Origin: Bacillota bacterium | Lineage (GTDB): Bacteria; Armatimonadota; Hebobacteria; Hebobacterales; Hebobacteraceae | Length of the DNA stretch: 5,138 bases | Direction: 5' to 3' | Assembly (NCBI GenBank): GCA_030597345.1 | Contig: JAUVSA010000164.1 | Coordinates: forward strand, 1-5,138 | Shown here: piece after piece, positions 3,612-5,138 of the stretch | Layout of the letters: every line of letters begins with the position of its first letter | How positions within the stretch are numbered: the stretch's first letter is position 1 | Made by a program: the position numbers and the translations under genes | Notes under the pieces: model-generated | Told to the model about the DNA's origin: nothing | The model's database searches: none | The model's input: the letters and a program-made list of their open reading frames with translations, nothing else

Positions 3612-5138
3612 TTACAGGCCGGTTGGCCGACCGAGGCGAGTTCGGCGGGAGGCGACCAGAGCGACTCCCACCAGAGCGATGAGGCCAGAGGCCGTCGCCG
3701 CGGGCAGGCGTGAGGACTGAGAAGGAGGCAGGGAGGCGGTCCTAGTGACAGACTGGGCAGGGATCTGCTCAGTGTGGGGGTTGGCCGCATGGCGTTCGCC
3801 GAGAAGGGCGTCGAGCTCTTCCTCGGTGAACGACTCCTTGCCTTCGTCGGCGATCTGGATTGCCTGGCCGTTGGTCACTACGAGGACGCGCTCTCCCAAG
3901 GAGAAGTACTGGTTGAGGGTCGGGTCGCGTCGGGTGAGCTGGAAGTAGGCCTCGCTGAAGGCCTTGACGTTGATGACCTGCTGGACGCCTTCCTTGTAGC
4001 GCGCGTCCTCCCAGTTGCCGGCGCGGTTGAAGAAGGCCTGATTGTTGCGGGTCTGGGCCTGCTGGTACTGGAACATCTCGCCCTCGGCATCGTACTGGAC
4101 GTTCTGCCTGCCGAGACTGGACTGGCCGCGCAGCAACTGGGCGTTCTCGCGCTGTGAGGTGGCCGCTCGTCCGGCGGGAGCCGAAAAGGCGTCCATAACC
4201 TTGTGGTGGACTTCGCGGCGCGCGACAGCATCGCCGAGGCGAGCACCCTCCTCGGCGAGGAATGCCGTGTACTCGGTCAGAATGCCGTAGCGGGTGCTAA
4301 GGGCTACGATCTCGTCTATGAGTTCCTCCTGCTGGCCGTGGAGCATGATCTGGTCGAGGAGGTAGCCGATCTTGCGGCTGGCCCAGAGAGGAGCGAGGTA
4401 GGAGTGCTCCCGCTGGGAGACGGGGAAGGTGGCGGAAGTTCCGAACCGCCTGCGCTCCGGGGAGGCGTAGCCGGTCAGGGAGACCTGGGCGACGACCGGG
4501 CGGTCTGCGCGGTATCGGCCGAAGACGAGGAGCTGAGAGCCGGCGAAGAGATCGGGCATCTCGGTGGGGGAGGTGTCGTAGGTCTCGACCTGGGCGACTT
4601 CGAGGGTGATTCCCGTCAGCACGGGCTGTGCGACCTTGGCGAAGAAGCGGGAGACCTTGACCTCGATGTCTTCGCTGGGGCGGACGTATTCGGTGACGCC
4701 GCCATTGCCCTGGGCGAGCTTCTCCAGGAAGTGGGTGTTGACGTCGTAGCCGGCGCCGAAGACGAAGAGGCGGGCGCGGCGGGAAGGGCCGTCGCCGTTC
4801 CATTCGGTCACATCGGTGGCGATGGCGCCGATGTTGGTCTCGCCGACGGTGGGGAGGCCATCTGTCAGGAAGACGATATAGCTTGCGCGGCCGTCCGTGA
4901 AGTCCAAGTCGAGAGCGGCCTGGAGGGCGGAGTGGATGTCGGTGCCGCCGCTTGCGGAGATATCCTCTACGAGATCTCGGGCCTGTCGCATGTTGTCTCG
5001 CGAGGCGGGCAGAAGTCCTTTGCCCAGTCCGTGGAGTCGAACCGTGTTGCTGAAGGTGATGACGCGGAAGCGGGCCTGCTCGTTGAGGCTGTTGAGGAAG
5101 AAGAGGAGGGCGCCCTTGGCCTGCTCGATCTTATCGCC
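3612..5138 (-). CDS. VIT/VWA domain-containing protein with C-terminal membrane anchor, partial
   Basis: The frame is open from the right edge to TAA at 3614-3612, giving 508 residues; an internal ATG at 4991 is not the start, because the VWA fold begins before it (GDKIEQAKGALLFFL at residues 1-15 follows the usual D-x-S-x-S-M motif). The VWA part keeps MIDAS Thr66 ('SGGTDI') and Asp93 ('FLTDG'). Later blocks typical of bacterial inter-alpha-trypsin-inhibitor-like VIT/VWA proteins are 'MPDLFAGSQLLVFGRY' (194-209), 'LWASRKIGYLLDQI' (251-264) and 'RYGILTEYTAFL' (283-294). Residues 369-421 hold a conserved C-terminal module ('FFNRAGNWEDARY', 'KAFSEAYFQL', 'YFSLGERVLVV'). A Ser/Pro/Thr-rich linker, one hydrophobic segment (about 480-497) and an Arg-rich tail follow, implying an anchored extracytoplasmic protein. 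The VIT domain and signal peptide should lie upstream, outside the window. It probably binds partners through a metal-dependent adhesion site; the partner is unknown. Confidence 0.9.
   Translation of the reverse strand, partial: GDKIEQAKGALLFFLNSLNEQARFRVITFSNTVRLHGLGKGLLPASRDNMRQARDLVEDISASGGTDIHSALQAALDLDFTDGRASYIVFLTDGLPTVGETNIGAIATDVTEWNGDGPSRRARLFVFGAGYDVNTHFLEKLAQGNGGVTEYVRPSEDIEVKVSRFFAKVAQPVLTGITLEVAQVETYDTSPTEMPDLFAGSQLLVFGRYRADRPVVAQVSLTGYASPERRRFGTSATFPVSQREHSYLAPLWASRKIGYLLDQIMLHGQQEELIDEIVALSTRYGILTEYTAFLAEEGARLGDAVARREVHHKVMDAFSAPAGRAATSQRENAQLLRGQSSLGRQNVQYDAEGEMFQYQQAQTRNNQAFFNRAGNWEDARYKEGVQQVINVKAFSEAYFQLTRRDPTLNQYFSLGERVLVVTNGQAIQIADEGKESFTEEELDALLGERHAANPHTEQIPAQSVTRTASLPPSQSSRLPAATASGLIALVGVALVASRRTRLGRPTGL

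Noticed and set aside
3774..4157. A + strand 127-codon frame, Leu/Val/Glu-rich, opposite the VWA gene
   Set aside because: It is the reverse-strand shadow of conserved blocks in the VIT/VWA protein (SEAYFQL, LGERVLVV).
1..5138. tRNA, rRNA, CRISPR array, riboswitch or integrase/transposase genes
   Set aside because: No cloverleaf, no regularly spaced repeat-spacer series, no known aptamer core and no recombinase motifs were seen on reading both strands.

Overview
The window is GC-rich bacterial DNA of accessory or environmental character. It holds four protein-coding genes, one gene remnant and several compact repeat or dyad structures. A TIM-barrel sugar isomerase/epimerase, a sulfatase, a VIT/VWA-type surface protein and good Shine-Dalgarno sites together point to a bacterium of the Planctomycetota / Armatimonadota / Hydrogenedentota / Chloroflexota kind. 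The sequence alone does not fix the phylum. The + strand appears richer in G than C in the lines I counted in three genes, whichever strand is coding, so the two strands differ visibly in codon choice: G-ending codons in + genes, C-ending codons in - genes.

Layout. 1-565 (-): a sugar phosphate isomerase/epimerase family protein, N-terminal 188 codons only, running off the left edge. 566-923: a divergent intergenic region with direct repeats, a perfect 10-11 bp hairpin and a 10-bp palindrome. 924-2465 (+): a complete Ser-type sulfatase family hydrolase without a signal peptide, with a short in-frame tandem duplication near its C-terminus. 2466-2760: an intergenic stretch with two overlapping, mutually exclusive dyads and, on the minus strand, a 53-codon remnant that reads like the C-terminal end of a cation transporter. 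2761-3378 (+): a two-domain protein in which two MshEN-like (c-di-GMP-binding type) 24-residue motifs precede a complete receiver domain. 3373-3501: a MITE-like segment of about 111 nt, flanked by 9-bp direct repeats, that abuts and overlaps the receiver gene's stop codon. 3556-3585: a strong hairpin between convergent genes, probably a terminator. 3612-5138 (-): a VIT/VWA-domain protein with a C-terminal membrane anchor; its N-terminal part lies beyond the right edge.

How it may work together (inference). The isomerase/epimerase and sulfatase genes are divergent and share one 358-bp upstream region, which fits a carbohydrate or sulfate-ester catabolic role under common control. The MshEN-REC protein is a signalling adaptor without an obvious output domain, so it could join phosphorylation input to c-di-GMP sensing. 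The VIT/VWA protein is probably an unrelated envelope protein. The least ordinary items are the MshEN-REC architecture, the insertion-like element at that gene's stop codon, and the transporter remnant.
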